Origin: Candidatus Marivariicella framensis | GTDB lineage: Bacteria; Bacteroidota; Bacteroidia; Flavobacteriales; Flavobacteriaceae | Direction of reading: 5' to 3' | Length of the DNA stretch: 64,000 bases | NCBI GenBank assembly: GCA_905182735.1 | Contig: CAJJCT010000008.1 | Location: 1 to 64,000 of the forward strand | Part shown: positions 1 to 9,162 of the stretch, piece by piece | Layout of the letters: every line of letters begins with the position of its first letter | Numbering within the stretch: position 1 is the stretch's first letter | Notes under the pieces: model-generated | Told to the model about the DNA's origin: nothing | Seen by the model: the letters and a program-made list of their open reading frames with translations, nothing else | Database searches by the model: none | Translations under genes and position numbers: made by a program

Positions 1-1
1 A

Positions 2-571
2 AAAGCTTCAGAGGCTGGTGTAGACGGACTTATTTTGGTAGCTGCAGGAGCTGGAGGTCATGCAGGAACTCTTCACCCAATTCCTTTGATAAATGAAATA
101 CGTACTTTCTTTAATAAAACCATTATACTGTCAGGGTGTTTAAGCTCTGGAAAAGATATAGCTAGTGCTTTACAAATGGGTGCAGACTTTGCTTACATGG
201 GAACTAGATTTATTAATGTTACTGAAAGTAATGCAAGTGAAGATTATCGACAAATGATTATTGATAGTTCTGCTGAAGATATAGTCTATACTGCAGCAGT
301 ATCTGGAGTTCATGGTAGTTTTTTAAGACCAAGTTTAGAGGCAATGGGCATTACTGAAGATCAATGGAAAAAATCTAAAAAAGTTGATTTTGGAAGTGAA
401 TTAGATGTAGCTAAAGCAGAAGCTCAAGCCTGGAAAACTATTTGGTCTGCAGGTCAGGGAGTTACAGCTATTAACGATGTCCAAACTACAGATTCTTTAG
501 TCACTCAACTTAAGGCTCAATTTGAATCTTCAATTAAAGAGCAAATAAAGTTACTTGAAATATTTAAGTAG
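2..571 (+). CDS. Nitronate monooxygenase / 2-nitropropane dioxygenase family, 5' truncated
   Basis: FMN-dependent TIM-barrel enzyme that oxidises alkyl nitronates; only the C-terminal 189 residues are in the window and the frame is open at the left edge. The visible part starts with the family segment AGVDGLILVAAGAGGHAG, followed by the FMN-phosphate region SGCLSSGKDIASALQMGADF and the MGTRF..T.ES motif. The gene reads toward a convergent M20 peptidase gene 5 bases away. The family is clear. The true substrate is not: many members are uncharacterised, and some act as enoyl reductases or dioxygenases. Confidence 0.9.
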   Translation, partial: KASEAGVDGLILVAAGAGGHAGTLHPIPLINEIRTFFNKTIILSGCLSSGKDIASALQMGADFAYMGTRFINVTESNASEDYRQMIIDSSAEDIVYTAAVSGVHGSFLRPSLEAMGITEDQWKKSKKVDFGSELDVAKAEAQAWKTIWSAGQGVTAINDVQTTDSLVTQLKAQFESSIKEQIKLLEIFK

Positions 572-576
572 AACTT

Positions 577-1875
577 TTATTTAGTGTTAACCAATCGGTA
601 AATAAATATAGCCGTTCTTGATATCAGCGCTTCCATTGTTTTAAGGTTTACAGTTTCCTGTGGAGTATGAGCCCCTTCACCCATTGTACCGAGCCCATCC
701 AAAGCATCAACATAATCTGCAACAAAAGAGACGTCTGCAGCACCTCTTTTTCCTGGATCATAAGGAAGTACTTCACCTTGTTTAAGTGATAAACTTACAT
801 CACTTAATTTTTTTAAAAGGTTTATATTTCCCTTTGTTGGCAACATTGCAGGATAACTATCGGTAAAAGATATTGTTGTTGATGTATGAGGCAGTGATTC
901 ACTGACAATTAATCTCATTTTATCTCTAGCACGCTCTTTTTGCTCTTCAGAAATAAAGCGTAAACCTCCATTTACTTTTGCAACTTGTGCAATTACATTA
1001 GTTTTCCCGAAAACAATACCTTCACTTTTTTTATCATCATAATTTACAAAAGTTCCACCCATTAAATTTCCTGGATTAAAAGTTAATAATTCTTCACCTC
1101 GAACTTTCTCGTAAAATTTACTTAAAACTCGACTTATTTCAAAAACAGCTCCTGCTCCAACGGATTCTCTAAAAATTCCTGATGAATGAGCTCTTTTACC
1201 TGTAGATGTAACACTCCACCCTGACGCACCTCTTCTTGCAATAGTTGCATTGTTATACCCTGTTGAGTTTTCAAAACCCAATGCAATATCACTATTTTTT
1301 GCAGATTCAATTAAATCTTTTCTTGATATACTTAATGGTTTCCCTGTACTCTCTTCATCTCCTGTCATAGCTATTGTTATAGTACAATTATTTAGTAATT
1401 TTAAATCATGTAAAGCTTTAAGAGCATAAAGCATAACTACGTTCCCACCTTTCATATCATTGCCTCCAGGAGCATATGCAATTGTGTCTTTTCTTTCAAA
1501 AGTTTGAAAAGGACTATTCTCTTCAAATACTGTATCTAAATGTCCGATAAGAAGAAGTTTTTTACCTTCATCCCCTTTTTTAAATGCAAACAGGTGACCG
1601 GCTCTATTCATTTCTTTAGGCATTTCAATCCATTCAGTAGAAAAATTTAAATCATCAAAAGCATCACTAAAAACATTTCCAACCATTTTAACACCTTTTG
1701 TATTTAAAGTTCCGCTATTAATGTTTACAACTTTTTCTAAAAAAAGAATTGCATCTTCTTGATTTACATTTACTTGCTTTAATATTTTTTTCTCTAATCC
1801 AGAAAGTTTTGTTTGACTAAAGCAAATAAATTGAGTTAAGAATAATGTAAAAAATAAAATATTTTTGAATAACAT
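577..1875 (-). CDS. Secreted M20 family metallopeptidase (glutamate carboxypeptidase-like)
   Basis: Zinc exopeptidase of the M20/CPG2 type, exported: the first about 20 residues are a signal peptide (hydrophobic core ending FCFSQ). Di-zinc ligands can be placed: H112 in GHLDTV, D140 in PGGNDMKGG (bridging Asp), the catalytic Glu pair at 174-175 in TGDEES, and the C-terminal His in GAHTPQE. The middle part (about 215-330) is the dimerisation lid domain. At 432 residues the length is usual. The gene lies 1 base after the upstream AI-2E permease gene on the same strand, so co-transcription is likely. Substrate unknown; glutamyl-type C-terminal amino acids are the family precedent. Confidence 0.9.
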   Translation of the reverse strand: MLFKNILFFTLFLTQFICFSQTKLSGLEKKILKQVNVNQEDAILFLEKVVNINSGTLNTKGVKMVGNVFSDAFDDLNFSTEWIEMPKEMNRAGHLFAFKKGDEGKKLLLIGHLDTVFEENSPFQTFERKDTIAYAPGGNDMKGGNVVMLYALKALHDLKLLNNCTITIAMTGDEESTGKPLSISRKDLIESAKNSDIALGFENSTGYNNATIARRGASGWSVTSTGKRAHSSGIFRESVGAGAVFEISRVLSKFYEKVRGEELLTFNPGNLMGGTFVNYDDKKSEGIVFGKTNVIAQVAKVNGGLRFISEEQKERARDKMRLIVSESLPHTSTTISFTDSYPAMLPTKGNINLLKKLSDVSLSLKQGEVLPYDPGKRGAADVSFVADYVDALDGLGTMGEGAHTPQETVNLKTMEALISRTAIFIYRLVNTK

Positions 1876-1876
1876 A

Positions 1877-2965
1877 TTATAAGTTTTTTGTTAATGATTT
1901 TACAATTTTATTTTCTTCAAAAAATGTTTGAAGCATAACTTTTATTGATGTGTATGCTGGGACAGCAACAATTAATCCTATTGTTCCAAAAAGAGTTCCA
2001 GTAGCTATAATTATTATAAAAATTTCTAATGGATGAGATTTTACAGATTTTGAAAATATGTATGGTTGACTAAAAAAATTATCAATTACTTGTCCAAAAG
2101 CAAAACCTAAAAGCACATAAGTTGTTTTTGGAAGAATAACTTCTGTAAAAGATGCATCAATAAAACTTGTCATAGTTAGAGCGCTAATTAAAAAGGCTCC
2201 AATTATAGGTCCTAAATAAGGAATTAGATTTAGTAAAGCACATAAGAAAGCGATTATAAAAGCATTTGAAACTCCAAATATTAGTAATACTGAAGTATAT
2301 ATTATTAATAAAATAATTATCTGAAAAACGAGTCCAATAAAATATCTAGAAAGTAGGTCTTTAATTTTCTCAAGAGCTATTTTGAATTTTGATTCTTGAT
2401 CGTCTCTTATGAAAATTAGAGCTGTTTTTTCTAAAATATTACTATCCTTAAGAAGAAAGAAACTGGCAAAAATTATTGAGAAAAGTCCAATTGTAAAATT
2501 ACTTAAAGTTCCAATAAATCCATTTAAAATATTCGGAATACTACTAAATCCAATATTAGAAAATATATTATTTGAAATTGTATTTTTATTTAAAATTGAA
2601 TTATTCCAGCCAATAAAATCATTTATTTGTGAGCTTAAAAAGATAAACTTATTTTCAAGTTCTTCAACATCTAACAAAGACAAACTATCTCCTTGTTTTA
2701 ATATTAAAGGAACAAATAATGAAAACACACCAATAATTAATGTAATAAAAAATAGAAGAGTAAATGATGCAGCCCATAGAGGGGGAAATTTTAATTTTTT
2801 TTCTAAAAACAAAACTATTGGCCTTCCTAGCAATGCTAAAACTGCTGCAATAGCTAGGTGAATAATTAATTCATTTAGAGTGTAAAGTAAATAAACTCCC
2901 AATAAAATAATTAAAACTTTATAAATAGCAATTAAAATTCCTTTAGCAATATTATTAGATTCCAT
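1877..2965 (-). CDS. AI-2E family transporter (PF01594-type permease)
   Basis: Integral membrane protein of 362 residues with about eight hydrophobic segments: two near the N-terminus, one around 70-90, one near 145-175 and a cluster from about 210 to 345. The last part carries the family signature with PYLGPIIGA and the closing GLIVAVPAYTSIKVML. Members export small molecules (TqsA/AI-2, UT permeases) or act as Na+/H+ antiporters, so the name does not prove quorum signalling. It sits just upstream of the M20 peptidase gene. A 28-base gap separates it from rsmE, so it may belong to the tsaD-rsmE transcription unit. Confidence 0.88.
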   Translation of the reverse strand: MESNNIAKGILIAIYKVLIILLGVYLLYTLNELIIHLAIAAVLALLGRPIVLFLEKKLKFPPLWAASFTLLFFITLIIGVFSLFVPLILKQGDSLSLLDVEELENKFIFLSSQINDFIGWNNSILNKNTISNNIFSNIGFSSIPNILNGFIGTLSNFTIGLFSIIFASFFLLKDSNILEKTALIFIRDDQESKFKIALEKIKDLLSRYFIGLVFQIIILLIIYTSVLLIFGVSNAFIIAFLCALLNLIPYLGPIIGAFLISALTMTSFIDASFTEVILPKTTYVLLGFAFGQVIDNFFSQPYIFSKSVKSHPLEIFIIIIATGTLFGTIGLIVAVPAYTSIKVMLQTFFEENKIVKSLTKNL

Positions 2966-2993
2966 GTATATAAAGATATAAAACTACTGTAAC

Positions 2994-3710
2994 TTATTTA
3001 TTTTGTAGATAAGAAAGTATTGAAACAGTTTGTGTTACATAAAGTGCGGCTGTTTCAGTTCTCAGTCTTTGCATACCTAAGCTAATAGGTGAGTAGTTTT
3101 TTAAGATGGCTGCTTTTATTTCATTTTTGCTAAAATCCCCTTCTGGTCCAATTAAAACTATTAGTGGTTTAAATTCTAAAGAAAGATTAGCAATATGATT
3201 TTTATTTAGGTCGTCACAGTGAGCAATAAGTTTTTGATGAACACTATTTTTTAATAAAAATTTTTTGTAGAAAATTAGATCTTCTATCTCCGGTAAATAA
3301 AATTGTTTAGATTGTTTCATTGCACTAATTGCAATTTTTTGAAAACGGTTTAAATTAATTTTTTTTCTTTCGCTATTTTCTGTTTTTATAAAATGAATTT
3401 TTGTGATACCAATTTCTGTTGCCTTTTCAATAAACCACTCCATTCTATCATTACTTTTAGTCGGTGCGATAGCTATTTCGAGTCCGTAACGGGTGTCATT
3501 AGTCTTGGTGGCTTCAATTTTTTTAACTTCTGTATTTTTATTTCCTACTTGAGTTAATTCCCCTTTCCATTTTAAACCTTTTCCATTTGTAACTGTAATA
3601 TTGTCACCAGGAACTTTTCTTAAAACTTTATAAATATGCTTGCTTTCTTCTGGTGAAAAAATAAAAGCGTCAGTTTCTAAATGAATTTTTGAATTGTAAA
3701 ATAAACTCAT
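2994..3710 (-). CDS. rsmE: 16S rRNA (uracil(1498)-N(3))-methyltransferase RsmE
   Basis: SPOUT-class enzyme that methylates N3 of U1498 in 16S rRNA with SAM. The chosen start gives MSLFYNSKIHL and 238 residues; the frame is open 14 codons further up but that part lies inside tsaD. An N-terminal PUA-like domain is followed by the trefoil knot: LIVLIGPEGDFSKNE and LGMQRLRTETAA, the SAM-binding knot motifs of this family. The start codon lies one base after the tsaD stop, so the two are almost certainly translationally coupled. Confidence 0.93.
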   Translation of the reverse strand: MSLFYNSKIHLETDAFIFSPEESKHIYKVLRKVPGDNITVTNGKGLKWKGELTQVGNKNTEVKKIEATKTNDTRYGLEIAIAPTKSNDRMEWFIEKATEIGITKIHFIKTENSERKKINLNRFQKIAISAMKQSKQFYLPEIEDLIFYKKFLLKNSVHQKLIAHCDDLNKNHIANLSLEFKPLIVLIGPEGDFSKNEIKAAILKNYSPISLGMQRLRTETAALYVTQTVSILSYLQNK

Positions 3711-3711
3711 T

Positions 3712-4734
3712 TTAAAATGACATTCTTGGATTAGCAACTGATGATAAATCACTAAATTTTTTATTTAAAAACTTATAGTAGCCTGCAACTCCTACCATTG
3801 CAGCATTGTCAGTTGTGAATTCAATAGAAGGAAGGTAAATACTCCATCCATTATTTTTTTCTTTTTTTCTTAAAAAATTTCGTATTTCGCTATTAGCAGA
3901 AACTCCTCCTCCAATTACTACAGAGCTTATATTAGTTTTCTGTACAGCCATTTCTATCTTTTGAGTTATAATTTTTATTAAAGTTAATTGGATACTACTA
4001 CAAAGATCGTTAAGATTTTCATCAATAAATTTAGAGTTTTTATTCTTCTCTTTTTCTATAAAGTTTATAAAGGCAGTTTTACACCCACTATAGCTAACAT
4101 TTAATTCTTTCACTTTAGGAACAGGAAATGTGAATTTTTCAGAATTCCCATTTTTTGATAATTGATCAATTAATGGTCCAGAGGGATAATCAAGACCCAT
4201 TTTTTTTCCACATTTATCAAAAGCTTCTCCTATAGCATCATCAATAGAAGTACCAATAATTTCCATATTAAAATGATTTTTAACAATCATGATTTGAGTA
4301 TGACCTCCAGAGACATTAACACCTATGAATGGAAAACTTGGAAGCTTTTGGTGTTTATTGTCAATGAAATGAGCTAAAATATGAGCTTGCATATGATTAA
4401 TTCCAATTAATGGAATATTTAAACCCATTGCCATGGATTTTGCAAAACTATTTCCAACAAGTAATGATCCTAATAGACCTGGACCTTGTGTGTAAGCTAT
4501 TGCGCTTAATTGATTTTGTTTTACTTCTGCTCGTTTTAGAGCTTGTTCAACAACAGGGATTATATTTGCTTGATGTGCTCTTGAAGCTAATTCAGGAACA
4601 ACTCCACCATATTGACTATGAATTTCTTGGTTGGTTATACAATTTGACAGAACTTTGTTGTGATTTAAAACTGCAGCAGCAGTGTCATCACATGAAGATT
4701 CAATTCCTAAAATGTAGCACGGTTTTTGTTTCAT
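3712..4734 (-). CDS. tsaD: tRNA N6-adenosine threonylcarbamoyltransferase TsaD
   Basis: Transfers the threonylcarbamoyl group to A37 of ANN-decoding tRNAs, with TsaB and TsaE (not in this window). The start at 4734 (MKQKPCYILGIESSCDDT) is chosen over a longer open frame because it matches the usual N-terminus. Metal ligands H114 and H118 are seen in NHMQAHILAHF, with the C-terminal Asp in TTDNAAMVG. ASKHA-fold glycine motifs (YTQGPGLLGSLLVG, NVSGGHTQ, VIGGGVSAN) are intact. Length 340, normal. It is divergent from the TamB-like gene with only about 31 bases between them. Confidence 0.97.
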   Translation of the reverse strand: MKQKPCYILGIESSCDDTAAAVLNHNKVLSNCITNQEIHSQYGGVVPELASRAHQANIIPVVEQALKRAEVKQNQLSAIAYTQGPGLLGSLLVGNSFAKSMAMGLNIPLIGINHMQAHILAHFIDNKHQKLPSFPFIGVNVSGGHTQIMIVKNHFNMEIIGTSIDDAIGEAFDKCGKKMGLDYPSGPLIDQLSKNGNSEKFTFPVPKVKELNVSYSGCKTAFINFIEKEKNKNSKFIDENLNDLCSSIQLTLIKIITQKIEMAVQKTNISSVVIGGGVSANSEIRNFLRKKEKNNGWSIYLPSIEFTTDNAAMVGVAGYYKFLNKKFSDLSSVANPRMSF

Positions 4735-4765
4735 AAATGAAATAGTAACTTCACAAAAATAAACG

Positions 4766-7700
4766 ATTAGCATCAAACGGAGATATAAAATATCAATTGG
4801 ACTTTTTACAGCAATAATTTTAATTTTATTGCCAGTGTTTTATATGCTTAAAACAGGTAGTATACAAGAAAAAGTAATTCAAAGTTTAACTAATAAAATA
4901 AGTGAAAAGTATAATGTTGACATTAGTATTGATTCATCTGAGTTGTCTTTTCAAGATGGAATTGTATTAAAGAATATTTTGTTTAATGATCATTTTAAAG
5001 ACACGTTGGTCTATGTCAAGAATTTGAAAACTAACCTAAAATCAATTGAAAAACTTATTGAAGGAGATGTTCGGTTTTCTAATCTGCATTTGGATGGAAT
5101 GATTCTTAAAATCAAAAAGTATTCGAAAGAGGAGGTTAACAGCCTGCAATTTTTTTTAAACATTCTAAATTCAAAAAAAGACACTTCTAAACTCTCACCC
5201 ATTATATCTGTTTCTTCTTTTAAAATTGATAACAGTGAGGTAAGATTTCCAAATGATATCAATTCGTATAAAATACTTAAACTAAAATTGAATAATCTGA
5301 TTGCTGGACCAGATTTTATTGAATCAGATACAATTGATGGTGAATTTGAAACATCAAATATTAATTCTTTTTCATTTAAATCTAATTCATTTAAATACTT
5401 AGGATGTTCTTTTTCTATAAATGATTTTTCTTTTGTTTCTAATCAAGTTGAGTTGAATGGGGATATTGAGTTTGGTAAATCTGCTGGAGATTTTTTTGAC
5501 GACTTTGAAACATCAGAAATTATTTCCAAAATTCAAATTTCAAATTTTAAACCAGCTAAAATTGGTATAAAAATAGACTCATTATTCAATGTGTCAGGTG
5601 AATTGGATTTGTTGGGTTCTTTAAATTCAATTAATATTAGGAATGCAAAACTTGATTTTGGCTTTTCAAAACTAAATGGTGATATAAATATTTTAAATTT
5701 CTTTTCCGAAAAAGAAAATATTTTTTCTGGACATATTACAATTGACACTTTAGGCTTAAGTGATTTGAATAATATCATAAAAACTTCAGTCCCTCAATTA
5801 GACAATTTAAAAAATCAAAAAATAAACAAGTTTGATTTAAGAGGTATTTACTCTAATAATACTTGGGATTTAAACACCATTATTAAAACTAGTTTTGGAG
5901 ATTTTAAATCTGAATTAATCAACAATAAATTTGACGGCAATTATAACTCAATTTTAATCGATATTAAAAATTTGAATTTATCAAAGCTATACAAGTCAAC
6001 CCCTTATGGTCTTGTTTCAGCAAATTTGAAACTAGATTTAAAAAATGGATTTGCAGACTGGAATCTAAATGAAGGTCATTTAACTAACAAAAATTTTAAT
6101 TTAATAAATTTTAAAGCAAATGGTATAGGAGATTTTAAGAAAGGAACTTTTTTATGGAGTGCAAGTGAAGATTTGGAAGTTTCATTAAGTGAAGTCGAAT
6201 ATGATTTTTCTACAGAAATTAACAAACTAAGTTCAGTTATAAATTTAAAGTCTTATGACTTATCCAACATTAACAGACAAATCGGAGGAGGTAAAGCTAT
6301 TTTAACTGGAGTTTTTAAAAGTAAAATTGAAGGACAATCAATTGACGATGCATCAATTATTTTGACAGTTCAAGATTTAAAATTAAATCATAATGGTGGA
6401 ATTTTAAATTCCAGCGATTTTTATCTAAATAGCTTTAATAATAATGGTTTACGTAATTTTTCAATAATTAACTCTTCTTGGCTATCAGGAGAAGCAGTTG
6501 GAAGGTTTGATCTTAGTAAAACAAAATTATTAATTAATAATGCTTTATCAGAAACTTTTCCGATTATTCCAAAATTAAAACTTTTTAAAGTTCAGGAAGT
6601 TGAATTTAATTTTACATTATCAAAGGACTTAGTGAATATATTAAATACTGATATTCAAAGCACAGAAGATTTTAATTTAATCGGATATCTTAGTAGTGAG
6701 GAATACAAGTCTTATTTGGATATAGAAGTTCCCTTTTTTCAATATCAAGATTTTTTTGCACAAGGATTAAAGGTTACTTTGAATAATAAATCATCTAATA
6801 GAGATAGTAGATTGGTTATTAATAAGACTATTTATAAAGACTCTAATCTTGGCAGATTTTCATTAGGGAGTAAAAGAAATGAAAATAAATTATCTATTAA
6901 TGCTAAGTTGAATTCATTGATTAGTGGCGGTGATGAATTTAATTTAAATTTCAATATTGAGAAGCTCAATAAAAGTAAAAACATATTTTATTTAACAGAA
7001 TCTTCAATTTTTTTTAACAATGAAAATTGGAAATTGAAAGAATCAGAAAATGATCCCATTATTTATGATTATGCATATAACTTGATTGAAGTTAGTGATT
7101 TCAAAATAAGTTCAGGAGTATCTGAGGTTAAAATTAAAGGATTTTATAAAGGAACAGATGACTTTGATGTGATTTTAGATGTTAAAAACACTAATCTGAA
7201 TCAATTGTTTAAACAAAATGAAAATTTTAAAACTAACGGCTTGTTTAATTCTAGTTGGGAAATAAAAAGAACTCCAAAAGATAATTCATTTAAAGGTTAT
7301 ATTAATTCACCTGAAGTAAGTATAAATAAAGTTTTGGTTGGCGAATTTAATTTGAATATGGCAGGAAATACTCTGTTAAATTCTTATTCAATAGATTGGG
7401 GTTTAATCAAAAATAATAATAAAACTTTTTCAGGAATTGGAAATTTAATTTTTAACAAAACATCATCCAAACTTGATTTAGATATTTTATTTTCAAAATT
7501 TGACATTTCATTTTCTTCGCCTCTGGGTAAGAATTCAATATCAAATATTCATGGGGTTTTAGATGGAGATTTAAATATTTGGGGTGATTTTAATAATCTT
7601 CAAAATACTGGTTTAATTAATTTAGATAAAGCAAGTTTTTCTGTTCCTTATTTGAATGTTGATTATACTTTATCTAATAATACTAAATTAAATTTTTATA

Positions 7701-9073
7701 ATAAAGTTTTAGAATTTTCGCCAACCAAAATCATTGATAATATTTCTGAAACAAAGGCTAACTTTCAAGCAAAATTCTCTCATTCAAACTTTACAGATTG
7801 GAATATGGATCTATCTGTCGACTCTGGAGGAATCCTATTGCTTAACAAAAAAGAAACTTCTGATGCTTTGTTTTATGGGAAGGGATTCTTGTCAGGAGAT
7901 ATATCAATGATAGGTCCTGTTAAAAACCTTAAGCTTAAAGTAAATGGTTTAACCGCACCAGGAACATCAATTAAAATACCCTGGAAGAATACCCAGGAAA
8001 TTTCTGATATTTCTTTTATAAAGTTTATTGATAAAAACACTAAAATAAAAACAAATAAATCAATTGATTCTGAGCCATTAATTAATGAAATTTCTGGTTT
8101 AGAAATGTTTTTCGAATTAGATATAAATAATGATGCGTCCGTAGAAATCGTTGTAGATCGATCTTCTGGAAGTTATTTAAGTGGAAGAGGATATGGAAAG
8201 TTGTTGATGGAAATTAATACAAAAGGCAAGTTTAATATGTGGGGTGATTTTACAACTACGGATGGAATTTATAATTTTAAAAATCTTGGTCTTTTAGATA
8301 AAAAATTCAATCTAGAACCTGGTGGAACAATTGTGTGGGATGGTAATCCTTTGGAAGCTCAAATGAACTTAAATGCACTTTATGAAGTTCCAGGAGGGGC
8401 AAACCCAGCTATTCTATTAGACAACCCAAACTTTAATAAAAAAATTCCAACGGAATTAGGGATCAATTTGCAGGGAAACTTATTAAAACCTGATAATCCA
8501 ATTTTTGAAATATTTTTTCCTAACACAAGTGGGACTGTAGTATCTGAAATTAACTATCGATTAGCAGATTCTCAAAGGAGACAACTTCAAGCAATTTCTC
8601 TTCTTTCTCAAGGTATATTTATTAATGAGGTTAGTTTTTCTGTTGAGGGAATTACTAATAATTTATTTGAAAAAGCATCTGACATGTTTACTTCCATCAT
8701 AGGAGATAAAGATGAGAAGCTTAAAGTGGGAATTAATTATCTTCAGGGCGATAGAAATTCAGATTTAGATATTTTTTCAGAAGATAGACTAGGGTTGACC
8801 TTATCTACCCAGGTAAGTGATAAAATACTTATAAATGGAAAAATCGGTGTTCCCATAGGAGGTGTAAATGAAACTTTAATTGTAGGTGATGTTCAAATTG
8901 ATTTTATTTTAAACGAAGATGGTTCGCTTAAAGCAAAGGTTTTTAATAAGGAAAATGAATTTCGTTATATAGGTGATAAATTAGGGTATACACAAGGCCT
9001 AGGTATTTCATATAATGTTGATTTTAATACTTTTAAGGAATTGATTAATAAAATAGTTAAAGAAGAACAATAG
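4766..9073 (+). CDS. TamB-like translocation/assembly module protein (DUF490), start codon unusual
   Basis: Very large (about 1,430 residues) inner-membrane-anchored periplasmic protein with long beta-helical AsmA/TamB architecture, thought to bridge inner and outer membranes for lipid or outer-membrane-protein trafficking. The C-terminal DUF490 block is clear (about residues 1,150-1,300 with LNALYEVPGG, NPIFEIFFPNTSG, SQRRQLQAISLLSQG). Asn/Ser/Lys-rich beta-strand repeats fill the middle. The frame has a TTG at 4829, but this falls inside a transmembrane helix. Reading back to the stop at 4760 gives SIKRRYKISIGLF before it, a basic flank plus helix. I therefore start at ATT 4766; no ATG, GTG or TTG occurs in that part. 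Divergent from tsaD. Confidence 0.88.
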   Translation: MSIKRRYKISIGLFTAIILILLPVFYMLKTGSIQEKVIQSLTNKISEKYNVDISIDSSELSFQDGIVLKNILFNDHFKDTLVYVKNLKTNLKSIEKLIEGDVRFSNLHLDGMILKIKKYSKEEVNSLQFFLNILNSKKDTSKLSPIISVSSFKIDNSEVRFPNDINSYKILKLKLNNLIAGPDFIESDTIDGEFETSNINSFSFKSNSFKYLGCSFSINDFSFVSNQVELNGDIEFGKSAGDFFDDFETSEIISKIQISNFKPAKIGIKIDSLFNVSGELDLLGSLNSINIRNAKLDFGFSKLNGDINILNFFSEKENIFSGHITIDTLGLSDLNNIIKTSVPQLDNLKNQKINKFDLRGIYSNNTWDLNTIIKTSFGDFKSELINNKFDGNYNSILIDIKNLNLSKLYKSTPYGLVSANLKLDLKNGFADWNLNEGHLTNKNFNLINFKANGIGDFKKGTFLWSASEDLEVSLSEVEYDFSTEINKLSSVINLKSYDLSNINRQIGGGKAILTGVFKSKIEGQSIDDASIILTVQDLKLNHNGGILNSSDFYLNSFNNNGLRNFSIINSSWLSGEAVGRFDLSKTKLLINNALSETFPIIPKLKLFKVQEVEFNFTLSKDLVNILNTDIQSTEDFNLIGYLSSEEYKSYLDIEVPFFQYQDFFAQGLKVTLNNKSSNRDSRLVINKTIYKDSNLGRFSLGSKRNENKLSINAKLNSLISGGDEFNLNFNIEKLNKSKNIFYLTESSIFFNNENWKLKESENDPIIYDYAYNLIEVSDFKISSGVSEVKIKGFYKGTDDFDVILDVKNTNLNQLFKQNENFKTNGLFNSSWEIKRTPKDNSFKGYINSPEVSINKVLVGEFNLNMAGNTLLNSYSIDWGLIKNNNKTFSGIGNLIFNKTSSKLDLDILFSKFDISFSSPLGKNSISNIHGVLDGDLNIWGDFNNLQNTGLINLDKASFSVPYLNVDYTLSNNTKLNFYNKVLEFSPTKIIDNISETKANFQAKFSHSNFTDWNMDLSVDSGGILLLNKKETSDALFYGKGFLSGDISMIGPVKNLKLKVNGLTAPGTSIKIPWKNTQEISDISFIKFIDKNTKIKTNKSIDSEPLINEISGLEMFFELDINNDASVEIVVDRSSGSYLSGRGYGKLLMEINTKGKFNMWGDFTTTDGIYNFKNLGLLDKKFNLEPGGTIVWDGNPLEAQMNLNALYEVPGGANPAILLDNPNFNKKIPTELGINLQGNLLKPDNPIFEIFFPNTSGTVVSEINYRLADSQRRQLQAISLLSQGIFINEVSFSVEGITNNLFEKASDMFTSIIGDKDEKLKVGINYLQGDRNSDLDIFSEDRLGLTLSTQVSDKILINGKIGVPIGGVNETLIVGDVQIDFILNEDGSLKAKVFNKENEFRYIGDKLGYTQGLGISYNVDFNTFKELINKIVKEEQ

Positions 9074-9144
9074 TTCAAAATTCAACATATAAGTTGGTTT
9101 TTGATTAATTTAAAACTAACTTTTTTTATGCCATTAAGAATAGT

Positions 9145-9152
9145 TAAATTTG
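9145..9152 (+). promoter_or_regulatory. Bacteroidota -7 promoter box before pfkA
   Basis: TAAATTTG is a perfect match to the Bacteroidota -7 consensus TAnnTTTG. About 19 bases upstream lies a run of T rather than a clean TTTG -33 element. If used, transcription would start near 9158, only a few bases before the ATG at 9163. That would leave almost no leader and favour the second ATG at 9169. Confidence 0.4.
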
Positions 9153-9162
9153 TCGATTATTT

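Noticed and set aside
2409-2861. Plus-strand open frame opposite the AI-2E transporter gene
   Set aside because: It lies wholly within a well-supported membrane protein gene on the other strand and has Lys/Asn/Phe-rich shadow composition.
1877-2965. AI-2 quorum-sensing exporter from the family name
   Set aside because: The AI-2E family is broad and includes Na+/H+ antiporters. No luxS or AI-2 processing gene is nearby, so a quorum-sensing role was not claimed.
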